From Zymoseptoria tritici IPO323 (Eukaryota > Ascomycota > Dothideomycetes > Mycosphaerellales > Mycosphaerellaceae), in assembly GCF_000219625.1 (NCBI RefSeq), contig NC_018217.1:3596001-3660000 (forward strand): a stretch of DNA of 64,000 bases, in the 5' to 3' direction. This document shows, one piece after another, positions 54,020 to 64,000 of this stretch. The notes under the pieces were generated by a model. The model saw nothing but the letters and a program-made list of their open reading frames with translations. It was not told the origin of the DNA and did not search any database. The position numbers were made by a program, and so were the translations under genes. Position 1 is the stretch's first letter. The number at the start of each line of letters is the position of its first letter.

Positions 54020-55523
54020 GGTGGGCGATTATATTGATGAGAGTAGTCGGTGGAATGTCTCAGATCTCTGTGGCATGTCAGTCTCTGTATACCATGTTCG
54101 TAGTGCGACATTATCATCGTCGCCGTCCGTTGAAATCCAACGTCCGCTCTGCCACGAGAGGCTGGGCTGGGAAGGAGGGGTTTTGTGACGACGACGAGGT
54201 CTGCCGAACCAGAATATTGCGCGCGCGCGAGAAAAACGAACGTACCTTCCAGCGTAGTCGTCCAGATCCGGATTCCTCTCTTCGTATGGCGCAGCGCTTA
54301 TTCTCAATTACAGTATCCTTCCTTTCCTTCCTTTGTCTTCCTAGCAGTAGTCTCGTCGGAGTATTATCAAAAAGAACGTGACACGGCTCAGGCTAAAAGA
54401 GTGAAGCCCGAAGATCCGCGTGTATAAGGAAGGTGTGGTTGAAAAAAGAGAGTGTGAAAGAGCGACCTTGCTCTCGACGAGGTCACAAAGAGAAGGAGTC
54501 GTCGTCGCCCTCGCCGTGGAAGTGTTTCCCTTTCGCGTGCCTTCCTCCACCATCCACTATTGCCAATCTCGGTTGTCTCGGCAGGCGGGCCGCGATGGAG
54601 CTGCGGGTGCTGATCGATGCAGGTACGGGAAACCTTAATCGGGATGGATTTGTGGCTCGATCGATTGAACGAATGTCGGGTTTGTACAGGGCGATAGAAC
54701 GAAGGAGTGGTGTTGCTCGTTGAGGTGGAAGGGCTGTGTTGGTACTCCCCACGGAATGGAGCGGCGTACGCAAGCACAAGATGAACAGGATTGCTCCGAT
54801 GATTGATCCCGAGACGCGATCAACGTCATGTTGCCATTTTTCGACTCTGAAACTCCGCGAACTTACCCTGTGTATCACTCTACACTCTTTCACGGCTGCC
54901 GAGCGACGTAGGAGGCTGAGCCGCGACGAGTAACGATCGTCGTTGTATCTTTCTCGCTGTCCTGAAGTCAGCGGTCGGGAGCAAGTCCGAAGGACGTACT
55001 CGGGGTGTGTATTCATTGAACGTGGGGTGAAAGACAGGGTTCGTGAGTCTGGAAGCGTCGATGAGAAGGAAAAGGTACAAGGATGCGAACGAGGATGTTC
55101 ACAGTCCGCGCAGTACACGGACAACCTCATTCGCACGATACTGAAAACTTCAATAGACGTGCAAGTCTTGGAACCGAAGCTCTGGAATTCACAGTCGATC
55201 GACATGACTCGGAGTCTTAGAACGACACTGACAGTTGATCGACGTGACTCGAAAGGCTCATGCATCTCATTCATGCTCTCTGCTACACTGCAGGATGCCG
55301 AAAGCTGAATTACAGCAGCTCCGAGAGACCTAGACTCCGATCCCTTCGCCGAGGGATGGCATATACAGTGTATGCCTCCCATCCCATCCATACGCCGTGT
55401 AGTCTACCTCAGACCACGATGCTGCTCCATAAATCAGAAAGCCCCACAAACGCCATCGATCCAACCTCGCCCGCTTTTCGCTTTAGTCGTAGTAATGTCC
55501 ACTCTCTCCATCCGCCCTCCTCT
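54020..55523. other. Intergenic, about 1.5 kb
   Basis: Several overlapping frames on both strands, the longest on the minus strand at 54,483-55,391, have Ser/Arg-rich, family-less translations and look accidental. A pyrimidine-rich run lies near 54,305-54,340. The region should contain the promoter of the small membrane protein and the 3' end of the large gene to the right. Confidence 0.4.
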
Positions 55524-58500
55524 CTACTTCGGCTGCCAATGCTGAAACTTCGCCTTTCCCACGCCATCACTCTGCGCCCTCTTCCGACTCCTCCCACCTC
55601 CACCACCATTCCCACTCCCACTCCTCCCTCTCGACCTCCCACCTCCACCGTTGCCACCACCACTGGGTCCTCCGCTTCCACCTCGATTCCCACCACCCGC
55701 AGATCCTCCACTCACTCTCCTCTCCATTCGTCCCTGCTGCGCGAAAGCTGGAAGTCCTCCTCCTCCACTCCCTGGTGGTGCTCCGCCGAATAGCCTCGGA
55801 TCGAGATTTGCGGGTTGAGCGGGTGCGATGGCTTGGCCGCCGAATTGGGGTCCTTGTACTCCTCCATATGAAGGCGTGCCTCGAGGATCGCGGGACGGGT
55901 TGAGCGGTGTTCCTGGGAAGCCGGGAGGAGGTGGTGGCGGTCCATGACGAGGCCACTCGGCTGCAGCTGTGCCTGGAGGAGGAGGTTGCACGTCACTTGG
56001 TGGTAGGCCGTAGAGTGGAGATTGAGGGTTTGGTGGCCAGTTCGGGTGGTGTTGGCCTGGCGGGCGATTGCCTGGTGGCGGGCCAGGAAAGGAGTTTCGA
56101 TGTTCGTAGTAAGGGTTGAAGCCGTGAAGGAATGGGTAGCCAGGCGGTGGAGGGCCAGGAGGAGGACCGAAAGAGGGATGCCAGGGAGGTGGATGAGGGC
56201 CGTACGAAGGAGGGGGCATGGAATAGTATTCGCCGGGGAAGTGAGCATACGTCGTAGTAGCAGGAGCGGGTGCCGGAGGAGGAGGAGTGGCTTCCACATT
56301 CGTGTTGAGGCGGAACCGATGGATTGAAGGTTTCTTGCTGTCCGTGACCTCGCTGCCTTGACCCTGACTGGATCTTCGTCCGCCTTGACTGAGAGCTTCT
56401 TTCCAGCTCTTGCGAGAATTGCCGTTGCGTTGAGATTTGTTCGTTTTCATGGAGAACTGGCCCATGGAGCTCTTTTGCTGGCTTCTGTGGAAATTTGCGG
56501 ATTCCCCAGCAGCTCCCGCAGTGGTGGTCGTACTAGTCGTGTTGGCATCAGGTGTAAAGTCCCGAGATGTGGATTGTGACTTGATCGAGGAGGCGCGCGA
56601 GCGAGCTTTGGCTGCGGTATCTGCGATGACCTCCCTGAGTGCCTCATTGGTAGTGTCCTTGGTTGGCTCCAGCGCGGCCTTCTCCTGTGGTTTTCGAGGT
56701 TCTGCAGCGCCAGGACTGCTGGGCGGCTCGGGTTGCTTCGACTTACTCTTATGCAGTAGAACATCCGACGGCGAGCCCTCTTTCTTTTCCTCTTCCTGCT
56801 TCTGGGCCGATAGGTTTGGTGTGGCTGGCCCAGATGGCAGACTCGTTTGAGCTGGGCGCTCAGGCTCCTTCTGTCCAACACGCTCAATTCTCAGAGGCCC
56901 ACTGTGAGACCATTCATGGATGGATCCTGTCGAGGGATTCCTCGAGTGCTTCGTCTGGCTCCCAGGACGCTGATAGTTCGTCCAGCCGATGGTGTCCGGT
57001 CTGTCGAACGGCAGCGGGTTTGTCTGATTCAGGATGCGATCGAAAGAATTGCCTCGCGAGTGCTGTGGCGGCATCGAACGGCGCGTAGACTCCTGATTGA
57101 TGGCGTTCAGCAGTGGCGGGAGCGCTCCAGCCCTGGTGGCATTCGGACTTAGCGACGGCACTGGCTGTTCCCTATGCGCAGACTCGGGAAGGCTGGCTTT
57201 CCTCGAGGGCATCGAAGGACTCGTGAACGGGTTGTATGGTTCGGGGGTTGCTGGAACAAATGCTGGTCTCGGTTGAATCTCATCCAGTATGCGCTCCAAC
57301 GCGACAGCTGGTCGAATCGGCGGCGGAGGCGGCATTTGCATTCCCATCGCAGGATGACCACCCAAGAAAGCAGGAGGTGCTCTAAGTCTCGGCGGTTCCA
57401 CTGCTCGAATAGAAGGCCGCGAAGCCAGACCTCCCAGCATTTGCAGTCCTGTCGCATCCTCATTTCGAATGACAGGAATCTTTGGTCTGTTGGCAATCTC
57501 CTCGACCTGGGTCGCAGCCGCGGCAAGGGTGCTCGTGGTGATGATGCCGTCCGAGCGCGCGTCGGCTGCATCGCGCACGGTAGACTCCATGACCGTGAAG
57601 CTGCCGAAGACTTCTTTCTTGTCCGCCTCAGAAAGTCCGCGCAACAGGTCAGTCATCCTGACCCGAGCGTGGAGCTCATCGCTGGCCTGCTCAGTAGCCA
57701 TGGCCTTGCGGCTTCGTGAGTCGTAGGCAGCATCGATAGTTCGTATCCGATCAAAGCGGTGGGTAGTGGCTTTGGGCTTCGGAATGACATCGTCGTCTTC
57801 GTCCTGAGTGTCGTAGGCGGTATCTTCACCCGTCATCTGCGCTTGTCGTGCAATGGTGAGACTCTTGTGCTCCAAGCGGTCAAACTCAAGATCGCGCAAG
57901 TCCTCAATTAAGAGTTTGCACCTCTCCTCGCGGACCGTCTGCTCTGCTTCCAACGTTCTTTGTAAATGCAGCCGATTCCATTTCGCCTGAGCCATGATTT
58001 GATTCTTGCGTTTTTGAAACGTCTGATCGAGTAGCTCCTGAATACCATAGTACTCGTCCGTACCAGTAAACTCCGGGACCTGCTCGTGAAGATCCGGCTT
58101 GGCTTGCAGGTCTTCAACAGTCTTCAAGGCAATCTCAGCGAGCACAGGCTTTAAAGTACGAGTGATGGCTCGAAATGCTGCCTTCAGTTGCAGCTGTCGT
58201 CGCATAGCCGCTTCGATGCTTGGCTGTGGGTGGTCGGCTCGTCGTCGGCCATTAATTCGTTTTCGAGCTTGGCCGTTGTATGTGGCTGCATGCTCGTCGC
58301 CGTCTTCCAGATCGCCCACATCTTCGGCATCGTCCACATCGTCAGCTTCCGCTATATCATCGGCGTCATCGACATCGTCTTGCTCGTCTGCATCCGCCTC
58401 AGGTTCAATGCCGGTCATGACGACATCCTTGGTGGGTGAGATGTCTACAGGCTCGTACTCTTCAGAGGCAGGAGATACAGCCTCAGAGACTGCTGGAGTG

Positions 58501-59117
58501 AATTCCGTCGAGTGTGTAAAGCTCGGAAGACCAGCCACTCGTTGCGTGTCCGAAGGTGAGCTCTGTTGCGAAAAGTGGCGGTCGGAGACATCTTCCGGCT
58601 GAATAAGTTCATCCAACTTGTCGTCGCGTGAGGAGGTTCGAGGCTGTACTGGAGGAGTGTGCATCTCTTGAGATGCATTCCTCGTTTCCGAAGGCGTGGG
58701 CGATGATCGTTTTCGTTTCCTCGACGGTGAGGTAGACTGCACATTTGGTCCGTCCATTTTTGCCTCACTACTTCTCCGTCGTTTACCTGCCGACGAACCT
58801 GATCCGAAAGTAAACTTGACATCCGCAGCACCATTCGTGGAGTTTACAGAAATCCGCCTTGACTTTGCAGAAGTTTGGCTGCCAAGGCTGAGCGCCGTCG
58901 TTGGACGGCCATCGTCGAGCGAACCTCTTGGACTGTCGTCTTCGTCGTCTTCAACAGAGCCATTGATGGAAGTGCCGGATTCAACAGGACCAGTGCGCTT
59001 CTTTGCGTGCCGAGTCGTCATGTGGAGAGGTTCCGAGGGCACAAAGCGACCGGTTTTGCCGGGATCGCTGCGACGGGCTGCTTTGCCAGGAGGGAGAACG
59101 AGTGTTTTGGAACTCAT
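55524..59117 (-). CDS. Large low-complexity, probably nuclear protein, unknown (1,197 aa)
   Basis: Single exon from ATG 59117 (MSSKTLVLPPGKAARRSDPGK). The frame is open for another 104 codons upstream, but these look like 5' UTR. Layout: a Ser/Lys/Arg-rich N-terminus with nuclear-localisation-like KRRRSSE and RKRKRSS; an acidic Asp run (DEQDDVDDADDIAEADDVDDAED); a helical, probably coiled-coil core (about residues 290-440) with RRQLQLKAAFRAITRTLKP, EYYGIQELLDQTFQKRKNQI and LIEDLRDLEFDRLEHKSLTI; a Pro/Ser-rich middle; a Pro-Pro-Gly-rich tract; and an RGG/GGGG-rich tail ending KFQHWQPK. Arginine-glycine tails often bind RNA. No family is recognised. A chromatin or RNA-linked role is only a guess. 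A strong splice donor (CAG|GTACGT) at 59,515 suggests a 5' UTR intron. Confidence 0.8.
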   Translation of the reverse strand: MSSKTLVLPPGKAARRSDPGKTGRFVPSEPLHMTTRHAKKRTGPVESGTSINGSVEDDEDDSPRGSLDDGRPTTALSLGSQTSAKSRRISVNSTNGAADVKFTFGSGSSAGKRRRSSEAKMDGPNVQSTSPSRKRKRSSPTPSETRNASQEMHTPPVQPRTSSRDDKLDELIQPEDVSDRHFSQQSSPSDTQRVAGLPSFTHSTEFTPAVSEAVSPASEEYEPVDISPTKDVVMTGIEPEADADEQDDVDDADDIAEADDVDDAEDVGDLEDGDEHAATYNGQARKRINGRRRADHPQPSIEAAMRRQLQLKAAFRAITRTLKPVLAEIALKTVEDLQAKPDLHEQVPEFTGTDEYYGIQELLDQTFQKRKNQIMAQAKWNRLHLQRTLEAEQTVREERCKLLIEDLRDLEFDRLEHKSLTIARQAQMTGEDTAYDTQDEDDDVIPKPKATTHRFDRIRTIDAAYDSRSRKAMATEQASDELHARVRMTDLLRGLSEADKKEVFGSFTVMESTVRDAADARSDGIITTSTLAAAATQVEEIANRPKIPVIRNEDATGLQMLGGLASRPSIRAVEPPRLRAPPAFLGGHPAMGMQMPPPPPIRPAVALERILDEIQPRPAFVPATPEPYNPFTSPSMPSRKASLPESAHREQPVPSLSPNATRAGALPPLLNAINQESTRRSMPPQHSRGNSFDRILNQTNPLPFDRPDTIGWTNYQRPGSQTKHSRNPSTGSIHEWSHSGPLRIERVGQKEPERPAQTSLPSGPATPNLSAQKQEEEKKEGSPSDVLLHKSKSKQPEPPSSPGAAEPRKPQEKAALEPTKDTTNEALREVIADTAAKARSRASSIKSQSTSRDFTPDANTTSTTTTAGAAGESANFHRSQQKSSMGQFSMKTNKSQRNGNSRKSWKEALSQGGRRSSQGQGSEVTDSKKPSIHRFRLNTNVEATPPPPAPAPATTTYAHFPGEYYSMPPPSYGPHPPPWHPSFGPPPGPPPPGYPFLHGFNPYYEHRNSFPGPPPGNRPPGQHHPNWPPNPQSPLYGLPPSDVQPPPPGTAAAEWPRHGPPPPPPGFPGTPLNPSRDPRGTPSYGGVQGPQFGGQAIAPAQPANLDPRLFGGAPPGSGGGGLPAFAQQGRMERRVSGGSAGGGNRGGSGGPSGGGNGGGGRSRGRSGSGNGGGGGRSRKRAQSDGVGKAKFQHWQPK

Positions 59118-60367
59118 CACTGGCAGATCTGGAGAAGTGTCAGTGAATTGTTCGTTGATGTCATTCTGATTGATTGTGAAGATGGCAGTGTCGGAGGAAC
59201 GTTGGGTGACGAGAAAGCTGGGTGAAAACCAGGCGTCTTGTGTTGGACACACCACATGTCGCAACACCGGCGTTGATGAATGGTCAATGCGAGCAATTGC
59301 TGCGGGTGGATGGGAGTCGTTGGTGAATGGATGCAGGATTGACTGGCAATGACTGTAGCAATTGGACTGTTCCTCGGCGCCTTGCTGATCGATACTGTCA
59401 TGCCGGGAGTGCGGCGAATAGACCAGCAAGGCTGCGGAGGGATCGGGTGCAAGAGCGACAGTAAAAATGCCTGTCCATTATGACAGAACAAAGCGATAAC
59501 TCAAAACAACGTACCTGGAAGTGCCCACCAGTTGCTGGCGGGTTGTGGTGATCTGAACAGTCTTGCGCACGTTGGCGGAAGATGTAACAGTGGTCGTTGA
59601 CGAAACCTCAGGCCCCGTGAATGATGGCGAGCTCGTTCCTTGGTCGCAGGAGGAGGTTCAATGAGAAAGAATCAGCCATCAGCCGTGTTGAAGAACAGAG
59701 TTGTTGACAATGAGAAGTGCAGTCGAAGTGGTGTTCAGACCATCGTCTTGCGACGATATTCCGATATACAGTTCGACCTTTCGGAAGGTGAACCAGTTGA
59801 TCTGTCTTGAGTTCTTTGCCGGTCCGTGTACTTACGGAATTGGACCAATGATCGAGAAAGAGTGGGGCTACCACCCGATGCGGTTAGTCGAAGCCAACCA
59901 CTTCTCTCGAATTGGGCCTGAGGCGACAATGAGAGTTGTTGTAGATCGATGTGATTAACGAAGTTGTTATAATGATGGCAATCCAAGCGCAGAAGAGCCG
60001 TGTGTCAGTAGTCGCGGGCGTTGTTCTTCTGTCTTGTTAGACATCAGCAAGGCCGAATTCACGCTAGAGATGCAGTCCACGACTTGCAAGTGATGTAACG
60101 GATGTCATTGAACAAAACACATGTGAACTTGATGTCCATTTTTTCATTACATTCTGCGTAACGAGCTGATCTACCCTAGTAGAGCAAACACTCGTATTGC
60201 TGCGATTTTCCGCAACAAGATGCTATTCTCCTGCTTGAGGACATGAGTATCTCTGCAACGAACGCTCCATGTAACAAACGCTTCATGATCGTTGGTCTCG
60301 GAAATCCGCTTGATGATCAAATGTCCGTGACCATTTCACCTCGCTCGCTCCCCAATGCAACAGTTGC
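59118..60367. other. 5' UTR and promoter of the large gene; RAD23 3' side
   Basis: 59,118-59,520 is probably 5' UTR of the large gene, with a likely intron starting at 59,513. From 59,600 to 60,367 I see only short frames without family resemblance. Confidence 0.45.
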
Positions 60368-61715
60368 TTACTGGGCACCTGGCTCATCGGGCTCATCGGG
60401 CTGGTCGAAGAGAAAGTTGGCGGCAAGCTCCTCGTTCTTGTCGCAGGCGAAGTAGGCTTGGATGACATCTTGACGCTCGAAGCCGAGGCGGCAAAGCTGT
60501 TGTAATGTTAGTGCTGATACGTCTCGAAGTGTGATTGCGAATACTCACACGCTCAATGGCATCACGCTCCTCCTCCGTCACTGCTATTGAGCCACCTGGT
60601 GGTGCAGCAAGGTCGTCGTCTCCATCCTCAGCGAGCAACTGCATGAACTGCTCCGGGTTCTGGGTGATGATCTGCGCCAACTGAGGGCTACCTGCGGCAA
60701 CTTGCTGAAGGATCGGCTCGAGCATTCCAGGCTGCTGCTGAACAACTTGACGAAGTTGCTGGAACTGTGGGTTGTTGCGGAGGAAATCAAGGTTGGCCGC
60801 GGCTCCGCCAGCACCGGCACCTGCGCCTGCAGCTCCAAGAGCAGCTCCCAATCCTCCCGCAGCCGCAGCGCCTCCACTGCCACGTCCAGCTCCTGCGCCG
60901 CCTCTTCCAGCAGCCGCAGCCTGCTCGAAGAGATTCACCGGCTCATCGCCACCTGAACGAGCAGCGGTACCTGTCGTAGCGGGTGTGGCTGGCGTTTGTG
61001 CTTGTGCCTGAGCTGCAGGGCGTGGGGCCTGACGTTCCTCCTGTTGCGCACTCGCGGGAATGCCGTTCAGCAGGTATTCGACGGCGCGGTCTGGGTTGAA
61101 AAAGGCGGCGCGCATAGCGAGATCGATCTGATCGCGTGGGAAGCCCATTGACTCCATGTTGGCGATTGCGGCGGAGCGCTGCTCACCTAGAGCCAGCGCG
61201 GAGGGATCGTTCCATGAGGTGCCTTCACTGCCGGCGGCCGAGGCTGGGGCAGGAGATGGAGTTGCGGGCGGTTGAGAGGTGTTCGATGGGGCGGACTGCG
61301 CGGGCGCTGCTGGGACGGCTGGAGTGGAGACCGACTTTGGTGCAGGTGTAGCTGGCTCGGCGGGTTTCGTGGGAGGAGCTTTCGGCTGTGAGAATGGTGT
61401 TAGAGTGCGCGCTCATTGCCGGGACGTATCCTGCGCTCACCTTGGAGGTCATGCAGACGATGAAACCCTTCTCCTCAATCTTATACGACTCGATAGTGTT
61501 GTCATCCTGCAAAATCTTGCCGGAGTAGATAAGCTTCTGCGTTGATGTCTCCCATCCCTTCTCGGATTCGATCTTCGATTTCAAGGTCCCAATCGTCTCG
61601 GAGGGCTCTGCATCGATGGTGAATTTCTGCTTCTGATTAGAATGTTCCGCTGATACCACTGACAGCCGCTCGAGTGCCTTACAGCCTGCTTGAGGTCCTT
61701 GAACGTAAGACGCAT
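60368..61715 (-). CDS. RAD23: UV excision repair protein Rad23
   Basis: Four exons, 61715-61683, 61626-61441, 61385-60549 and 60496-60368; introns of 56, 55 and 52 nt; 394 aa. The N-terminal ubiquitin-like domain ([48 protein letters not shown]) binds the proteasome. UBA1 near residue 150 ([30 protein letters not shown]), the XPC/Rad4-binding domain ([27 protein letters not shown]) and UBA2 ([30 protein letters not shown]) follow, in the family's order and length. It shuttles ubiquitylated proteins to the proteasome and stabilises Rad4 in nucleotide excision repair. An alternative acceptor six bases upstream at intron 1 would add Lys-Gln. I chose the site giving the usual family spacing. It is divergent from the MTQ1-like gene. 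Confidence 0.95.
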
Positions 61716-62103
61716 GATGGGTAGTTCGCGCAGTGCGCAGAGCTTCCTGTCGGATAGCTTGGTCGTAGATGAGTGCGGTGGAGAGCGTGGCGGCAAACTG
61801 AAGACTCAGTCGTTGACGACGTTCGATGAGGATTGAAGGAAGAAGGCCGGGGTCGGTGAGAGTTTTGTAGAAGACGCCAAAGCTTTGTGCAAGGCGACCG
61901 TGATGAATCGAAATGTGGCGGGTGTTGTAGCAAGGTGAAGAGGCGGCAGAGTGACGAAGTCTGGACTGGAAGGAACGAACCGCTTGGACCCTCTCGTCTT
62001 CACAAGATGGCAGCCCCGCCACGAGAAAGAGCCTGAGGCAGACATATCCGACTTTACTTCGATTTGGTGAATGAATGGCAGCAGTCTACACTCCTTCACG
62101 TGA
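61716..62103. promoter_or_regulatory. Shared divergent promoter of RAD23 and MTQ1-like gene
   Basis: 388 bases separate the two start codons, which point away from each other. Both promoters and both 5' UTRs must fit here. No TATA box or specific operator was recognised. Confidence 0.55.
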
Positions 62104-63290
62104 ATGCCTCGTATACATCCATCAGTGTTCGCAAAGGCTCGTGCAATCAACAAGTCGCTAGTCCCATTGATCCCAGTCTGCCGAGATTTGGGCTCAGCTC
62201 GCAATGAGCTCCGATGGTTGAAGGAGCACGCTGTGAGCGTGTCAAAGCAGTTGGGCCATGGAGAGCATGAAACGATAGTTGACGGGTACTTGAGAAGGCG
62301 TGCCAGAGGAGAGCCTTTACAGTACATACTGGGGACAGAGTTTTTCGGTAATCTAGAAATCAGATGCCGACCAGGAGTTCTCATTCCGAGGTATGTGTAA
62401 CCCTAACCATCCCGTCGACTGAGCCTGACGTTTCTATTGTTCACAGACAAGAGACAGCAGCATCAATTTCTCACCTAGCAAACCTCCTGGCATCTGACCA
62501 GACTCTCACCAACGAATCCAACTCCACCCTGCGCGTTCTCGACCTCTGCACAGGAACCGGCTGCATTCCCCTCCTCTTCCATCACGAACTCTACACCTCC
62601 AACGCCTCAACATCCACAACCCTCGAGCTGGTTGGCGTCGACATCTCCACCAGCGCTCTCTCTGTCGCTCGCGAGAATCTCATCCATCAAATCGCACACG
62701 CAGCTCGTGCACAGCCAACTGCTCACTCCAAGCGAACGAGGTCTCTGAATCAGATCGGATTCGTACAAGCTGATATCCTTGCTTCCTCTCCATCAACCGA
62801 GTCATCAGGTCCACTTCCGTTGAACGAAGCGCTCGGTAGATTATACAGTGGGGAGACGGAACCTCCGACTTTCGATATTCTGATCTCAAATCCGCCGTAC
62901 ATCTCCCCTTCAGCATATCTGCGGACTACCACTCGTTCTGTGCGGAACTTCGAACCAAAGTTAGCTCTCGTCCCGCCCAGTCCTACTCCTTCCTCCTCTG
63001 GCGATGATGAGACCATCGGAGACGCCTTCTACCCACATCTATGGCGCCTTGCAGAGCAGGTCAAGGCGAAAGTCTGTCTGTTCGAGGTGAGCGACCTGCA
63101 GCAAGCGAAACGGGTTGCAGCGATGGCAGTGGAACATGGTAAATGGGATGTGGTGGAGATCTGGAGGGATGAGCCTGGCGCGAGGAGCGAGGCGGTGGAG
63201 GAGCTGCATGTTGGAGGTCGGAGTGTTGGGGTTAGAGGCGCCGGGAATGGTAGATCGGTATTTGCTAGAAGGGGTATCAAAGCAGAGTAG
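62104..63290 (+). CDS. MTQ1: HemK/PrmC-type release-factor glutamine methyltransferase, MTQ1-like
   Basis: Exons 62104-62390 and 62447-63290 around a 56-nt intron (GTATGT...TTCACAG); 376 aa. The join rebuilds GVLIPR-QETAASI, the PrmC signature with IPR.ET. The helical N-terminal domain (about residues 1-95, with ARGEPLQYILGTEFFG) binds the release factor. SAM motif I is LDLCTGTGCIPLLF, then LVGVDISTSALSVA, and the catalytic NPPY is in DILISNPPYISPSAY. The enzyme methylates the Gln of the GGQ motif in class I release factors. Presence of the N-terminal domain favours mitochondrial Mtq1 over the short cytosolic Mtq2, but no clear targeting peptide was judged. Serine/Thr-rich inserts lie between motifs. 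Confidence 0.9.
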
Positions 63291-63718
63291 TCTGGTCATG
63301 ATCAGGAGACAATGCGAATGATGGAAGTCGCCATGTCTATTCCACCAACTATTCTCCATTCACTGTTCGCGGACGTGTTGTCTTACGATATCAGCCCGTC
63401 CCATTGGTTTGATGTAAGTCACGGTGCAAGCACTGCTCCAGGACCATGGCGGCGAATGGGCATAAGCCGAGAAATGCACTTGTTGAACCACGCAACGCGA
63501 CGCTGCCGCTAATAGGCATGAACTACTTGCAACTTCACACAAGACGACATTCCACATTTGACAAAGGAAACGCTTTCAAGATCTACGCTTACACGCTCCT
63601 TTTCACTATCTCAACTGCCTCGTCCTCTCACTCCCGCAGCGCTTGTATGCTGTACAATGTGAAAACGCTTAGTCGAGCTTGATTCCTTCTCTCCCTCAAT
63701 GCATCATCCGATAACCAT
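63291..63718. other. Convergent 3' intergenic region
   Basis: 428 bases between the MTQ1-like stop and the ATP synthase beta stop. They should hold both 3' UTRs and polyadenylation sites. No gene is seen. Confidence 0.5.

Positions 63719-64000
<282 letters not shown>

Noticed and set aside
54483..55391. 302-aa minus-strand frame in the 1.5-kb intergenic region
   Set aside because: No recognisable motif, Ser/Arg-rich composition, and no convincing ATG context. Treated as accidental.

Overview
The window is nuclear DNA of a filamentous ascomycete, most likely a Dothideomycete of the Mycosphaerellales/Capnodiales type (inference). The grounds are short spliceosomal introns of 45-68 nt, transposons riddled with C-to-T and G-to-A changes of the RIP kind (repeat-induced point mutation), a Tad-like LINE, Fot1/pogo, hAT and Ty3/gypsy elements, and three look-alike introns in one gene that resemble the introner-like elements described from that class.

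Layout. Bases 1-8,100 are RIP-degraded transposon relics: a minus-strand Ty3/gypsy chromovirus and a plus-strand hAT transposase, followed by tandem repeats. Bases 8,918-36,521 are one broken gene, a peptidase family M3 metallopeptidase on the minus strand with a signal-peptide-like N-terminus. Its ten exons can be placed, but two copies of one LTR retrotransposon split them. Copy 1 (9,891-24,929) sits inside an intron and itself carries a full-length, un-RIPped Tad-like LINE (12,962-18,556). Copy 2 (26,321-35,750) sits inside the first exon. Both copies have 174-bp TG...CA LTRs and 4-bp target duplications. The M3 reading frame continues across the copy 2 seam, and its only other visible lesion is a CAG-to-TAG type stop. 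Upstream lie a 799-bp element with a LINE tail (36,969-37,767, 14-bp target duplication) and a Fot1/pogo relic (37,787-39,980, TA duplication).

From 41,161 the sequence is ordinary gene-dense euchromatin: a DUF2235 hydrolase, an FAD monooxygenase, a small unknown protein, a LaeA-like methyltransferase, an unknown membrane protein, the GPI ethanolamine-phosphate transferase GPI13, a small single-pass membrane protein, a large low-complexity protein, RAD23, a HemK/MTQ1-type glutamine methyltransferase divergent from RAD23, and the 3' end of mitochondrial ATP synthase beta. These are unrelated housekeeping or accessory genes, not a pathway cluster.

The most interesting item is the LTR retrotransposon family. 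Both copies carry, between pol and the 3' LTR, a convergent antisense frame of 767 codons. Its only stops are TAG and TAA, the kinds RIP creates, and it holds a cysteine-rich domain that recalls DUF3716. The two copies are also mosaic: a 4.46-kb core differs at only three sites seen by eye, while both arms differ at dozens of transitions. All comparisons and translations were made by eye.
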